A stretch of DNA of 64,000 nucleotides, from the NCBI RefSeq assembly GCF_042685645.1, contig NZ_JBHUNX010000001.1, forward strand, positions 1,426,001 through 1,490,000. Direction: 5' to 3'. The number at the start of each line of letters is the position of its first letter. The first letter of the stretch is position 1. The notes under the pieces are model-generated. The model worked only from the letters and a program-made list of their open reading frames with translations, was not told the DNA's origin and searched no databases. The DNA comes from Salininema proteolyticum (GTDB lineage Bacteria > Actinomycetota > Actinomycetes > Mycobacteriales > Micromonosporaceae). Both the position numbers and the translations under genes were made by a program. Shown piece by piece: positions 1-8,550 of the stretch.

Positions 1-264
1 GACGAGCTTGTACTTCTGCTTCCGGTCGGCGGCGTGTCCGCCGGCGACGCGGACGAGGGCGGTGACTCCGTTGTAGACGCCGTCCACCAGGCCGAACTGC
101 AGCGGGCTGAGGCCCAGTCCGACGACGAGGTAGAGGGGCAGGACGGAGGTGACCATCTCGGCGGAGACGTCGGTGACGAGGCTGACCGATCCGAGCGCGA
201 GGACGTTGCCGGAGACGAAGCCCAGGCGCGAGTTCGAGGACCGGGCCGTCGTGGATATGTACAT
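1..264 (-). CDS. MFS transporter, N-terminal part (cut by window edge)
   Basis: The first 88 codons of a major facilitator superfamily permease; the rest lies beyond the left edge. The first membrane helix region contains an acidic SLVTDVSAEM stretch followed by a second hydrophobic helix, and the loop after it has the MFS motif-A-like pattern GGHAADRKQKYK, which marks the helix 2-3 cytoplasmic turn. The start is the ATG at 264, preceded by a GGGACC purine-rich site. The substrate cannot be told from this fragment. It is the next gene downstream of the secreted phosphoesterase on the same strand (about 48 bp away), so the two could be co-transcribed. Confidence 0.75.
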   Translation of the reverse strand, partial: MYISTTARSSNSRLGFVSGNVLALGSVSLVTDVSAEMVTSVLPLYLVVGLGLSPLQFGLVDGVYNGVTALVRVAGGHAADRKQKYKLV

Positions 265-311
265 GGAGGTCCCTTCGGGCGGGGGCCGCCGCGCGGCGGC
301 CCCCGTCGTGG

Positions 312-2006
312 TCAGTGGCAGGTGTACTCGGGCGAGCTGTCGATGACGTCGCCGGTGTGATCGACGTAGTCCCAGGAGTAGCCGTCGGGGGTGAAGTCGA
401 GTTTCACGACGCCGAAGCTGCCGCTGATCCTGAACTCGCTGTTGGGCTGCGGGTTCTCGATGTCGTAGGGGTGGGCCCCGCCCATGCCTCCGACGATCTG
501 CACGATCCCGTCGGGGTCGTGGTCGCCGTGGGCGTTCTGCGGGGCGAACCGCTCATAGTGGTGGTCGTGTCCGTTGAGGACGAGGTCGGCGTCGTAGTCC
601 AGCAGGCGGTCCCAGACCGGTCGGCTGACGGGGTCGTTGCCGTGGCCGCCGGAGCTGTAGAGCGGGTGGTGCCAGTAGGCGGCGACGCAGCTCTGGGAGT
701 TGGCGGCCAGGTCGGCCTCGAGCCAGGCGATCTGGTCGGGGTCGTCGAAGATGTTGGAGTCGAGGGCGATGAAGTGCCAGTTGCCGACGTCGTAGCTGTA
801 CCAGGTCTCGCCTTCGGGTGTGGCGGTGGATCCGAAGTACTCCTTGTAGCCGACTTCGAATCCGGCCGGGTCGTAGGATTCGTGGTTGCCCGGCGTGGGC
901 TTGACGACGGGGTTGAACCGGCCCCAGGTGGTGTCGTAGTAGTTCTGGAAGTCCTCCAGGCGGGCGTCGTCGTACTGGTTGTCGCCCATGGTGATGACGA
1001 AGTCGGGGTCGATCGCGCGGGCGCGGTCGGCCGTCTTGGGGTGGACGCAGGAGCTCGAACTCGCGGTGCACTGCTCGGCGATGTCGCCGGCGGCGACGGC
1101 GGTGAAGGACTCCTGGGGAGGCGAGCCGGCGGAGAGGGAGAGTCGGTCGACGTTCGGTCCGCCGTCGGAGGTGGTCGCGGTGGCGCGGACGGTGTGGGTG
1201 CCGGGATCGAGGTTCACGGTCACCGAGGAGGCCCGCCAGGTCGACCAGGATCCTGTGCCGGGGAACGGAAGGGCGGAGTCGACGACGGTTCCGTCCACGG
1301 CGATCCGCATGGGGCGGTCGGTCTTTCCGTTCGCGTACCTGAACCGCAGGTCGTGGTCGCGGGACTCGCCGACGGTCACGGTCCACTCGACGTAGGAGCC
1401 GATGGTGTTGTCGTAGTTGACGAACCCGGTACCGGTGTAGCCAGAGTGGTCGGAGTCGACCCGTCCGGAGCCTATGCGGGCGTCTTCGGCCTGGTAGTCG
1501 GAGGGGGCGCGGGACTGGCCGTAGACCTCGAACTCCCACAGGGAGTAGCCGTAGGCGGTGCCGCGTTCGGTGCCGACGACGCGGACGTACCGTGCCGTGC
1601 CGGCGGCCGAGGTGATGTCCTCGACGCCCCCGGTGCCGCCGGAGGCGGTGTAGGCGGTGGTCCATACGGTGCCGTCGGGGGAGAACTCGACGCGGTAGGA
1701 GGCGGCGTAGGCCGCTTCCCAGTTCAGCCGGAGGCGGGTCACGTCGGCCGCGGCGCCGAGGTCGACCTGGATCCACTGCGGGTCGGAGCCCTCGGCGCTG
1801 GCCCAGCGGGTGGACGGGTCGCCGTCGACGGCCAGGTCCGGAGTGAGGGCGGAGTCCTCGATGGATGACGCGGACGCCGGTTTGCCCTGGGACAGCAGGG
1901 TCTCCTCGGCCGCCCATCCGAGATCGGACGTCGTGAGCGCCGTGGCCAGGCCGACGGCGATCGCGGACAGGAGCGCTGTGGAGCGCCTGATTCGTTGGAG
2001 TCGCAT
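312..2006 (-). CDS. Secreted metallophosphoesterase with discoidin (F5/8C) and CBM35/6-like domains
   Basis: Product of 564 aa. It has a signal peptide (basic start, hydrophobic core, GWAAEE cleavage region near residue 33), then an F5/8-type-C discoidin domain (about 38-165), a CBM6/35-like carbohydrate-binding domain starting YQAEDARI (about 172-295) and a C-terminal calcineurin-like phosphoesterase. The catalytic motifs are present: AAGDIAEQ, MGDNQYDD, PGNHESYD, YWHHPLYSS and GHDHHYERF, supplying the usual dinuclear metal ligands. The ATG at 2006 is chosen over an upstream in-frame start because GGGAGGATC precedes it. The promoter carries a ROK-regulon operator (2020-2044), so it is probably co-regulated with the GH4, importer and endoglucanase genes. 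The substrate is unknown; a phosphorylated or phosphate-bearing polysaccharide is an inference. Confidence 0.85.
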   Translation of the reverse strand: MRLQRIRRSTALLSAIAVGLATALTTSDLGWAAEETLLSQGKPASASSIEDSALTPDLAVDGDPSTRWASAEGSDPQWIQVDLGAAADVTRLRLNWEAAYAASYRVEFSPDGTVWTTAYTASGGTGGVEDITSAAGTARYVRVVGTERGTAYGYSLWEFEVYGQSRAPSDYQAEDARIGSGRVDSDHSGYTGTGFVNYDNTIGSYVEWTVTVGESRDHDLRFRYANGKTDRPMRIAVDGTVVDSALPFPGTGSWSTWRASSVTVNLDPGTHTVRATATTSDGGPNVDRLSLSAGSPPQESFTAVAAGDIAEQCTASSSSCVHPKTADRARAIDPDFVITMGDNQYDDARLEDFQNYYDTTWGRFNPVVKPTPGNHESYDPAGFEVGYKEYFGSTATPEGETWYSYDVGNWHFIALDSNIFDDPDQIAWLEADLAANSQSCVAAYWHHPLYSSGGHGNDPVSRPVWDRLLDYDADLVLNGHDHHYERFAPQNAHGDHDPDGIVQIVGGMGGAHPYDIENPQPNSEFRISGSFGVVKLDFTPDGYSWDYVDHTGDVIDSSPEYTCH

Positions 2007-2019
2007 GATCCTCCCATCA

Positions 2020-2080
2020 ATGGTTAGTGAGAATAACTTACTATTAAGGGGATCGTACAAGCCGCATAGTCGTGAGTCAA
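2020..2080 (-). promoter_or_regulatory. Promoter and ROK operator upstream of the phosphoesterase
   Basis: On the minus strand TTGACT (2080-2075) and TACGAT (2057-2052) are separated by 17 bp. Just downstream, 2020-2044 reads ATGGTTAG-N9-CTTACTAT, followed by TAA, a copy of the 25-bp inverted repeat found at three other promoters in this window. It lies between the transcription start and the ribosome-binding site, where a bound repressor would block elongation. Confidence 0.7.
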
Positions 2081-2095
2081 TATGATCGGGCGGCG

Positions 2096-2130
2096 TTGAC
2101 GGATATTAGTTAGTTAGATAACCTATCTAT
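2096..2130 (+). promoter_or_regulatory. Promoter and ROK operator upstream of GH4-kinase
   Basis: TTGACG (2096-2101) and TAACCT (2119-2124) are 17 bp apart. The operator copy TTAGTTAG-N9-CTATCTAT (2106-2130), followed by TAT, covers the spacer and the whole -10 element, a classic repressor position. Confidence 0.75.
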
Positions 2131-2179
2131 TATTGTCCGGGCGAACTCCCGGCCCGGACCCCCAGACGAGAGGAAACGC

Positions 2180-3427
2180 ATGAAGATCGCCGTCATCGGT
2201 GGCGGTTCCACCTACACCCCCGAACTCGCCGAGGGAATCGGTGCCGCCGCCGAGCTCGGAGTCGACGAGATCGCACTGGTCGACCCCGACGAAGCGAAAC
2301 TCGAAAGGATCGGACCGCTCGCGCGCCGAATCCTTCGCCGGCACGGGCACCCGGCCCGGCTGGAGTGGACCTCCGACCTCGACCGGGGCGTCGACGGCGC
2401 CTCGGTAGTGCTGCTGCAGCTGCGCGTCGGAGGCCAGCGGGCCCGCATGGCCGACGAGGCCTTCCCGGTCGAGCGCGGCTGCGTCGGCCAGGAGACCACG
2501 GGGGCGGGAGGACTGGCCAAAGCTCTGCGCACTATCCCGGTCGCCCTGGACATCGCCGACCGCGTGCGGCGCCGGGCCGCCCCCGGCGCCTGGATCGTCG
2601 ACTTCACCAACCCGGTCGGCATGGTCACCCGGGCCCTGCTCGACGAGGGGCACCGGGCGGTGGGCCTGTGCAACGTGGCCATCGGCTTCCACCGGCGCTT
2701 CAGCGGACTGCTCGGCTGCGACCCCGCCGAACTCGAACTCGACCACATCGGACTCAACCACCTGACCTGGGAGACCGCGGTCCGGCTGCGCGGCCGCGAT
2801 GTGCTTCCAGGGCTGCTGGAACGGCACCGCGCCGACATCGCCGACGAGGTCGACCTGGCGCGCGAGACCTTCGCCGACGGCGCCGTGCCCTCCTACTACC
2901 TGCGCTACTACTACGCGCACGACGCCGAAGTCGAGCGGCTCCGCCGAGAACCCTCGCGCGGAGAAGAGGTCGCCGCGATCGAGGCCGACCTCTGGCGCCT
3001 CTACGCCGACCCCGCACTGGACCGCAAGCCCGACCTGCTCTCGCAACGGGGAGGAGCCTACTACTCGGAGGCCGCGGTGGCGCTGGTCCGCTCACTGGCC
3101 ACCGAGGACGGGTCGGTCCACGCGGTGAACGTCCGGAACCGGGGACTCCTGCCGTACCTGCCCGACGAGGCTGTGGTCGAAACGTCGGCCCGAGTCGGAT
3201 CGCAGATCACGCCGACCGTCGAACACCCGCTCGGACCCCGCCAAAGAGGACTCGTCTCGGCGGTCGCCGCCTACGAGGAGCTCGGCGTCGAGGCCGCCGT
3301 CCACGGCGGCGCGCACCGAGTCTACGAGGCGCTCCTGGCCCACCCGCTGATCGGCCAGCACGACCTCGCGGACGCGCTGACCCGCCGACTCATCGCGACC
3401 GGACGGGAGCACCTGCCTTGGGCGTGA
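2180..3427 (+). CDS. GH4 family glycosidase (6-phospho-beta-glucosidase-like)
   Basis: Product of 415 aa, normal length for glycoside hydrolase family 4. GH4 enzymes use NAD+ and a divalent metal in a redox-elimination mechanism, many on 6-phosphorylated disaccharides. Visible signatures are the N-terminal NAD-binding IGGGSTYTPEL, the QTT-region GCVGQETTGAGG, FTNPVGMVT, the metal-site cysteine segment GLCNVAIG and GLNHLTW with its histidine. No signal peptide, so it is cytoplasmic. The start has a GAGAGGAAA site. Its stop overlaps the GTG start of the kinase gene (GTGA), implying translational coupling. The exact substrate (beta-glucoside, glucosaminide or other) cannot be read from sequence; cello-oligosaccharides are inferred from the endoglucanase sharing its operator. 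Confidence 0.88.
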   Translation: MKIAVIGGGSTYTPELAEGIGAAAELGVDEIALVDPDEAKLERIGPLARRILRRHGHPARLEWTSDLDRGVDGASVVLLQLRVGGQRARMADEAFPVERGCVGQETTGAGGLAKALRTIPVALDIADRVRRRAAPGAWIVDFTNPVGMVTRALLDEGHRAVGLCNVAIGFHRRFSGLLGCDPAELELDHIGLNHLTWETAVRLRGRDVLPGLLERHRADIADEVDLARETFADGAVPSYYLRYYYAHDAEVERLRREPSRGEEVAAIEADLWRLYADPALDRKPDLLSQRGGAYYSEAAVALVRSLATEDGSVHAVNVRNRGLLPYLPDEAVVETSARVGSQITPTVEHPLGPRQRGLVSAVAAYEELGVEAAVHGGAHRVYEALLAHPLIGQHDLADALTRRLIATGREHLPWA

Positions 3428-4434
3428 AGGGAAACCGGGCGTTCATCGCGATCGACGGCGGGAACTCCAAGACCGACGTCGTCGCCGCCACCGACGACGG
3501 CCGCGTCCACGCCTACGTGCGCGGCGGAACCTCCTCACCGCACCGGCTCGGCTACGCCGGATCCGTCGACTACCTCGCCAAACTCATCGAGACCGCCCGC
3601 TCCGAGGCCCGCTGGGACGCGGCGAAGCCGGTGGAACGGGTCGAGGCCCTCCTGGCCGGGGCCGACCTGCCCGTCGAGATAGACCGCCTCGGGTCCGACG
3701 CGCGCTCGCGGAAATGGGCCCGCCGCGTACGGATCGACAATGACACGTTCGCCCTTCTGCGGGCGGGAACCGGCGACCGGAACGCCGTCGCCGTCGTCTG
3801 CGGTGCCGGGATGAACTCCGTGGGGCGCAATGATAACGGTGATCTGTCCAGGTTCCCGGCCCTCGGGCCCACGACCGGGGACTGGGGCGGCGGCGAGGAC
3901 CTCGCCGACTCCGTCCTCTACCACGCCGTCCGATCCGAGGACGGGCGCGGGCCCTCCACGGCCCTGGCCGAGGCGGTGAGGAGCCGCTTCGCGACCGCCT
4001 CGGCGGAGGAGGCCGCCATCGGAGTCCACCTCGGCGAGATCGACCGCGAGAGCCTGCACACCTTGGTGCCGTTGCTCTTCGACGCGGCGGCGAACGGGGA
4101 CGGGGTCGCCCTTCGGATCGTGGAACGGCAGGCCGAGGAGATCGCGGCGATGGTCCGGGTGTCGGCTCGGCGTCTCGGGCTGGAAGGCCGCGGTTTCACT
4201 GTCGTCGGCGGGGGAGGAGTGCTCCGGTCCCGGCCGCCCGTGCTGCACGACGAAGTCCGCGAGCGACTTTCGGCTGACCACCCTCGGGCGGAGTACGTCA
4301 GCCTGGGGTGCGCCCCGGTGGTCGGCGCGGCGTGGTCCGCATTGGACGCCCTCTTGGGAAGGACGACGGGGCCGGCCCATCGGCGGTTGGCCGCCGAGAC
4401 GGCCGAGCGCGTCCCGCTCCCCGTCGACTACTGA
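3424..4434 (+). CDS. BadF/BadG/BcrA-type sugar kinase (N-acetylglucosamine kinase-like)
   Basis: Product of 336 aa in the ASKHA ATPase superfamily. The phosphate-1 loop is AIDGGNSKTDVV near the N terminus, a second phosphate loop region VVCGAGMNSVGR and the adenosine motif VVGGGGVLRS near the C terminus are recognisable. The GTG at 3424 overlaps the GH4 stop codon; there is no separate promoter. With GH4 upstream, the simplest reading is that it phosphorylates an imported sugar or disaccharide so that GH4 can act on the phosphorylated form, but phosphorylation of the released monosaccharide is equally compatible. Its stop overlaps the convergent ROK gene's stop by 7 bp. Confidence 0.82.
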   Translation: MKGNRAFIAIDGGNSKTDVVAATDDGRVHAYVRGGTSSPHRLGYAGSVDYLAKLIETARSEARWDAAKPVERVEALLAGADLPVEIDRLGSDARSRKWARRVRIDNDTFALLRAGTGDRNAVAVVCGAGMNSVGRNDNGDLSRFPALGPTTGDWGGGEDLADSVLYHAVRSEDGRGPSTALAEAVRSRFATASAEEAAIGVHLGEIDRESLHTLVPLLFDAAANGDGVALRIVERQAEEIAAMVRVSARRLGLEGRGFTVVGGGGVLRSRPPVLHDEVRERLSADHPRAEYVSLGCAPVVGAAWSALDALLGRTTGPAHRRLAAETAERVPLPVDY

Positions 4435-5606
4435 CCGTCGGCCGGCGACGTGTCGAGGAGGCGGGCCTTGAGGTCGGCGTAGGCCGAGTCCAGCGTCCCG
4501 ATCGCGACCGGGTCGCCTTCCACCGCGGAGGGAACGACGCGCTCGCCGAAGCGTCCTGAGGCGGTCCGCACGTGTTCGGCCAGGGCCTCCCCTCCGGCGG
4601 AGGCGACCTCGCCGGCCAGGACGATCCGGGGCGGGTCGATCAGGCAGCCCAGCAGGCGGACGGCGGACGCCACCCGGGCGGCGTACTCCTCCAGGAAGGG
4701 CCGGGTTCCGTCCTCGACCGCCGCGGCCATGACCGCCGCGGCGGTCGCGCCTTCGACGCCGTGCGTGCGACCGAGTTCGATGAGCGCGGGCGCGCCGATC
4801 CAGTGTTGGAACGTCGGGTCGTCCGGCCCGGAACGGTCGGCGAAGGCCGGCACGTAGCCCAGTTCGCCTGCGGCGCCGTGTTCTCCGGTGAGCAGTCCCT
4901 GTCCGAGGTCGATGCCGACTCCGATTCCCTCGCCTCCAAGCCAGAGCACGGCCAGCCCTCCGGCGGCGTCCGGGTCGCGCCGTTCGGCGACCGTGGCGGC
5001 GTTGACGTCGTTGTGGATCTGAATGGAGGCGTCGAGGCCCTCGGCCAGCGCGGTGCGCAACCGCGCTTCGGGCAGTCCGGGGATGTCGGCGTAGGAGATG
5101 GTGTCGGTGTGAGGATCGTGCGCTCCGGGGACGGCCAGGTGGAAGGCGCCGATCCTGTCGAGGTCGATGCCCGCCTCGGAGGCCGTCTCGGACAACAGGT
5201 CGAGCACCGCCCGGTCGACGGCGACGGCTCCGAAGTCCACTTCGGTGCTCGCCGAGACGCGTTCGCGTCCTTTGAGGTCGCTGACGGCGACGGTGAGCCC
5301 GTCGGGTTCGCGCAGGGTCGCGGCGGCGGCGAAGGCGTAGTCGGCGTTGACCGTGTAGACCTCGGCCTTGGGCCCGACCTGTTTGGCGGTGGCGCGGCCG
5401 GCGGTGACGGCTAGCCCGGACTCCAAGAGCCTCAGCATGACCTGGGAGGCGGTGGGTTTGGCCAGTCCGGTGAGCTTGCGCAGCTCCACCCGGGTGAGGG
5501 TGTCGTTCTCCAGCAGGTGGTAGAGCGCGGCGCGCTCGTTGATGGTGCGCAGCAGGTGCGCCGAGCCGGAGGGGGCCGGGCTGGCCGGACGGCCGGTGGT
5601 CTGCAT
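4428..5606 (-). CDS. ROK-family transcriptional repressor
   Basis: Product of 392 aa. An N-terminal winged helix-turn-helix (about 20-80, TRVELRKLTGLAKPTASQVM) is followed by a ROK sugar-binding domain. The glycine-rich loop VLWLGGEGIGVGIDLGQG and the GEHGAAGELGY segment are present, but the CxCGxxGCxE zinc motif of ROK kinases is absent (the region reads DRSGPDDPTF), which fits a regulator and not a kinase. ATG at 5606 follows GAAGGAC. The gene lies between the two arms of the regulon and diverges from the importer operon over a 209-bp gap that contains an operator copy. It is the obvious candidate to bind the 25-bp operator at all four promoters, with the imported sugar or its phosphate as inducer. 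Confidence 0.88.
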   Translation of the reverse strand: MQTTGRPASPAPSGSAHLLRTINERAALYHLLENDTLTRVELRKLTGLAKPTASQVMLRLLESGLAVTAGRATAKQVGPKAEVYTVNADYAFAAAATLREPDGLTVAVSDLKGRERVSASTEVDFGAVAVDRAVLDLLSETASEAGIDLDRIGAFHLAVPGAHDPHTDTISYADIPGLPEARLRTALAEGLDASIQIHNDVNAATVAERRDPDAAGGLAVLWLGGEGIGVGIDLGQGLLTGEHGAAGELGYVPAFADRSGPDDPTFQHWIGAPALIELGRTHGVEGATAAAVMAAAVEDGTRPFLEEYAARVASAVRLLGCLIDPPRIVLAGEVASAGGEALAEHVRTASGRFGERVVPSAVEGDPVAIGTLDSAYADLKARLLDTSPADGQ

Positions 5607-5667
5607 GGGTGTCCTTCTTCCGTTGCGCGTGGTGGCCGCCGCTGCGGGAAAGTGCGTCGCCCTGATC

Positions 5668-5729
5668 TTGACAGGCGGATCCGGTGAGTATACTATCAGC
5701 GCTTATAGTTAGTCATGTTATCTAACTAT
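5668..5729 (+). promoter_or_regulatory. Promoter and ROK operator of the importer operon
   Basis: TTGACA (5668-5673) and TACTAT (5691-5696) are 17 bp apart. At 5705-5729 is the best operator copy, ATAGTTAG-N9-CTAACTAT with perfect 8-bp arms, placed over the likely transcription start. It lies in the divergent gap to the ROK gene and may also autoregulate that gene. Confidence 0.8.
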
Positions 5730-5815
5730 TATATCCGCGGGCCGTGCCCGACACGCGCGACGCCCGACCGACACCGGCGGCCCCTCGCCGGCCGCCCCGA
5801 ACAAGGGACTCCCAC

Positions 5816-7540
5816 ATGACGAACACCAGCAGCGGCCCCACCCGCCGGACCGTCCTCGGCACCTCGGCCGGGATCGGCACCGCGGGCCTCCTCGCGGCCT
5901 GCACCGGCAGCGCCGGGGGCGCCGACCGCGCGACCACGCTCTACACCACCGGACTCCAGGACGGCGAACCCTCCAACTTCAACCCGCTCGGCTGGACCGG
6001 CGCCTGGCCGGTCGGCAACTACATGGTCTACCTCTACGAGACCCTCCTCAACTTCGATCCGCTCACCGGAGAGGCCGAACCCCTTCTCGCCGAGAGCCTC
6101 TCCTGGGACGGCGCCGTCGCCACCGCGACCCTCCACGAAGGAACAACCTGGCAGGACGGCAAACCGCTCACCAGCGCCGACGTCGTAGCCACCTTCGGGC
6201 TCGCCGACCGGAACGAGGGCGTCTCCTACGGCGACGTGTGGACCTACGTCGAGTCCATAGAGGCCGTCGACGACCGCACCGTCGCCTTCGCGCTCGACCC
6301 CGCCGACCCGCAGCGGCTGCGCCTGACGGATCTCCTGTGCTTCACCTACATCCTCCCCTCGCACATCTGGGACGCCCTGGACGACGAAGAGCTCCTCGAC
6401 CACCCCAACCTCGAACCCCTCGGCTCGGGCCCCTACCGGCTCGACTCCCACAGCCACCAGGACATCACCCTCGCCCGCCACGACGACTACTGGGGCAACG
6501 CCGTCCACGGACAGCCCAACCCGCTCACCATCGTCCACACCGTCTACGAAGGCAACGACGCCGCCAACCTCTCCTTCCAGAACGGCGACGTCGACATGTC
6601 CGCCCACTTCCTCCCGCGCGTCAACCGCCTCTGGCAGGACCGGGGCATGCCCGTCAAGACCTGGGACGACAAGGCCCCCTACCACCTGCCCGGCTCCATT
6701 CCCATGCTGATCCTCAACTGCGCCTCCGGGCCCCTGGCCGACCCGCGCGTCCGCCGGGCCCTCGCCCACGCCGTCGACTACGCCAAGATCGCCGAGAGCG
6801 CCATGGCCGGCATGAGCGACCCCGCCCGGGCAAGCCTCATCCTCCCCGAAGGCGCCGAGGCCGAGTACTTCGACGCGACGGCCGCCGACGCCGGCTGGAC
6901 CTACGACCCCGGCGAGGTCTCCCGACTCCTGGAGGAAGAACTCGGAGCCGCCCGGGGCGACGACGGCATATACGTACTCGGCGACGGCACCCGCCTGGGC
7001 CCCTTCACCGCCGCCACCCCGCAAGGCTGGTCCGACTGGAACGCGGCCCTCGACATCGCCGCCACCACCGCCACCGAGGCCGGGATCGAGGTCGTCACCG
7101 AGTTCTCCGACTGGTCCGAGGTCAACGACAACCTCGCCAACGGCCGCTTCGACATGGTGCTGTGGTACGTCTCCGACGTCGCCCCCTCCAGCCCGTGGTC
7201 GCGGATCCGCGACATCCTCGACGACCGCGACGTTCCGCCGGCCGGCGAGACCGCCTTCTGGAACTTCGGCCGCTTCCACCACGAATCCGTCGCCGAACTC
7301 CTCGACGAGGCCGCCACCGCCGAAGACGCCGACGGGCGCAGAGCCGCCTACGCCCCGCTGGACGACCTCTTCCGAGACCAGGCCCCGGCTCTCCCGCTCA
7401 TGTACCGGCCGCTCGAGTTCTACCAGGTCAACGAGAAGAACTGGACCGGATTCCCCACCAAGGACGACCCCTACTGCGCCCCCATGCAGGGCATGACCGG
7501 CGTCCGCATGCTCTCGCGCATCACCCCGGTCCAAGGCTAG
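5816..7540 (+). CDS. ABC importer, family 5 (Opp/Dpp-type) substrate-binding lipoprotein
   Basis: Product of 574 aa of the SBP_bac_5 family, which binds peptides or oligosaccharides. The N terminus has a twin-arginine-like RRTVLGTSAG and a lipobox LLAAC, so it is predicted to be exported (possibly via Tat) and lipid-anchored. The body shows family features: an early aromatic YMVYLYETLLNF segment, WQDGKPLTSADVVATF, LGSGPYRL, and a central LADPRVRRALAHAVDY. ATG at 5816 follows AAGGGAC; in-frame upstream codons lack a signal-peptide layout. It is the first gene of a tightly packed SBP-permease-permease-ATPase-ATPase operon. Oligosaccharide binding is inferred from the regulon; Opp-family proteins that bind cello-oligosaccharides are known in other bacteria. 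Confidence 0.9.
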   Translation: MTNTSSGPTRRTVLGTSAGIGTAGLLAACTGSAGGADRATTLYTTGLQDGEPSNFNPLGWTGAWPVGNYMVYLYETLLNFDPLTGEAEPLLAESLSWDGAVATATLHEGTTWQDGKPLTSADVVATFGLADRNEGVSYGDVWTYVESIEAVDDRTVAFALDPADPQRLRLTDLLCFTYILPSHIWDALDDEELLDHPNLEPLGSGPYRLDSHSHQDITLARHDDYWGNAVHGQPNPLTIVHTVYEGNDAANLSFQNGDVDMSAHFLPRVNRLWQDRGMPVKTWDDKAPYHLPGSIPMLILNCASGPLADPRVRRALAHAVDYAKIAESAMAGMSDPARASLILPEGAEAEYFDATAADAGWTYDPGEVSRLLEEELGAARGDDGIYVLGDGTRLGPFTAATPQGWSDWNAALDIAATTATEAGIEVVTEFSDWSEVNDNLANGRFDMVLWYVSDVAPSSPWSRIRDILDDRDVPPAGETAFWNFGRFHHESVAELLDEAATAEDADGRRAAYAPLDDLFRDQAPALPLMYRPLEFYQVNEKNWTGFPTKDDPYCAPMQGMTGVRMLSRITPVQG

Positions 7541-7542
7541 CC

Positions 7543-8550
7543 ATGGCTCTCCTCTCGCACCTGTCGCGCAAACTCGGCTGGTACACGGCCGCCTTCGCGG
7601 CCGCGCTCGCCCTCAACTTCTTCCTCCCGCGCATGCTCCCCGGCAACCCGGTCGACGCCCTGGTCTCCGCCGCGCTCGGACGCGGCGCCTCCAGCGAGGC
7701 CAAGCAACGCGTCTACGAGACCTACATCCACGAGTTCGGCCTCGACCAGAGCCTGTGGAGCCAGTTCCTCACCTACGCCGGCAACGTGCTGCAGGGCGAC
7801 TTCGGCACCTCCTTCAGCCGCTACCCGGCCGAGGTCTCGACGATGGTGGCCGACGCGCTGCCGTGGACGCTGATGCTGCAGCTTCCGGCCGTCCTTCTCG
7901 GATGGATCATCGGGAACCTCATCGGCGCGATCGCCGCCTACAAGCGCGGCGCGATGGACCGGGGCGTCTACCTCTCCAGCCTCTTCCTCTCCGCCGCACC
8001 GTACTACTGCCTGGCCGTGCTGCTCCTGTACGGGCTTGCCGTGGCGCTGCCGCTCTTCCCCGCCGGCGGCGGATGGTCCTTCGGACTCCGGCCCGAGTGG
8101 TCGGGGGCGTTCATCGCCGACGCCGTCTCGCACTGGTTCCTGCCGTTCCTGTCGCTCCTGCTCGTCTTCATCGGCGGCCAGGCGATCGGCATGCGGTCCA
8201 TGGCCGTCTACGAGATCGACGCCGACTACGTCGCCTTCGCCAGAAGCTTCGACCTGCCCGACAGGAAGGTCATCGGATACGTCTTCCGCAACGGCATGCT
8301 CCCGCAGATCACCGGGCTGGCGCTCGCCGTCGGCACGATGGTCGGCGGGGCGCTCCTGACGGAGATCGTCTTCTCGTATCCGGGAATCGGGACCCTGCTG
8401 TACGACGCGATCCTCAGCAAGGACTACCCGGTCATCCAGGCGGTCACCCTCCTGGTCCTGGTCGTGGTCCTCGTGGCCAACCTCCTGGTCGACATCCTCT
8501 ACGGACTCATCGATCCGCGCATCCGCGCGGCGGAGAAAGGAGAGCGTTGA
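7543..8550 (+). CDS. Opp-type ABC permease (DppB-like)
   Basis: Product of 335 aa with about six membrane helices. The first helix ends in FLPRMLPGNPVDAL, typical of DppB/OppB proteins, and the BPD-transporter EAA-like loop is seen at RSFDLPDRKVIGYVFRNGMLPQ; the C-terminal EIVFSYPGIGTLLYDAI is also characteristic. It starts 2 bp after the binding-protein stop, without an obvious own site, so translation is probably coupled. It pairs with the next permease to form the membrane channel of the importer. Confidence 0.9.
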   Translation: MALLSHLSRKLGWYTAAFAAALALNFFLPRMLPGNPVDALVSAALGRGASSEAKQRVYETYIHEFGLDQSLWSQFLTYAGNVLQGDFGTSFSRYPAEVSTMVADALPWTLMLQLPAVLLGWIIGNLIGAIAAYKRGAMDRGVYLSSLFLSAAPYYCLAVLLLYGLAVALPLFPAGGGWSFGLRPEWSGAFIADAVSHWFLPFLSLLLVFIGGQAIGMRSMAVYEIDADYVAFARSFDLPDRKVIGYVFRNGMLPQITGLALAVGTMVGGALLTEIVFSYPGIGTLLYDAILSKDYPVIQAVTLLVLVVVLVANLLVDILYGLIDPRIRAAEKGER

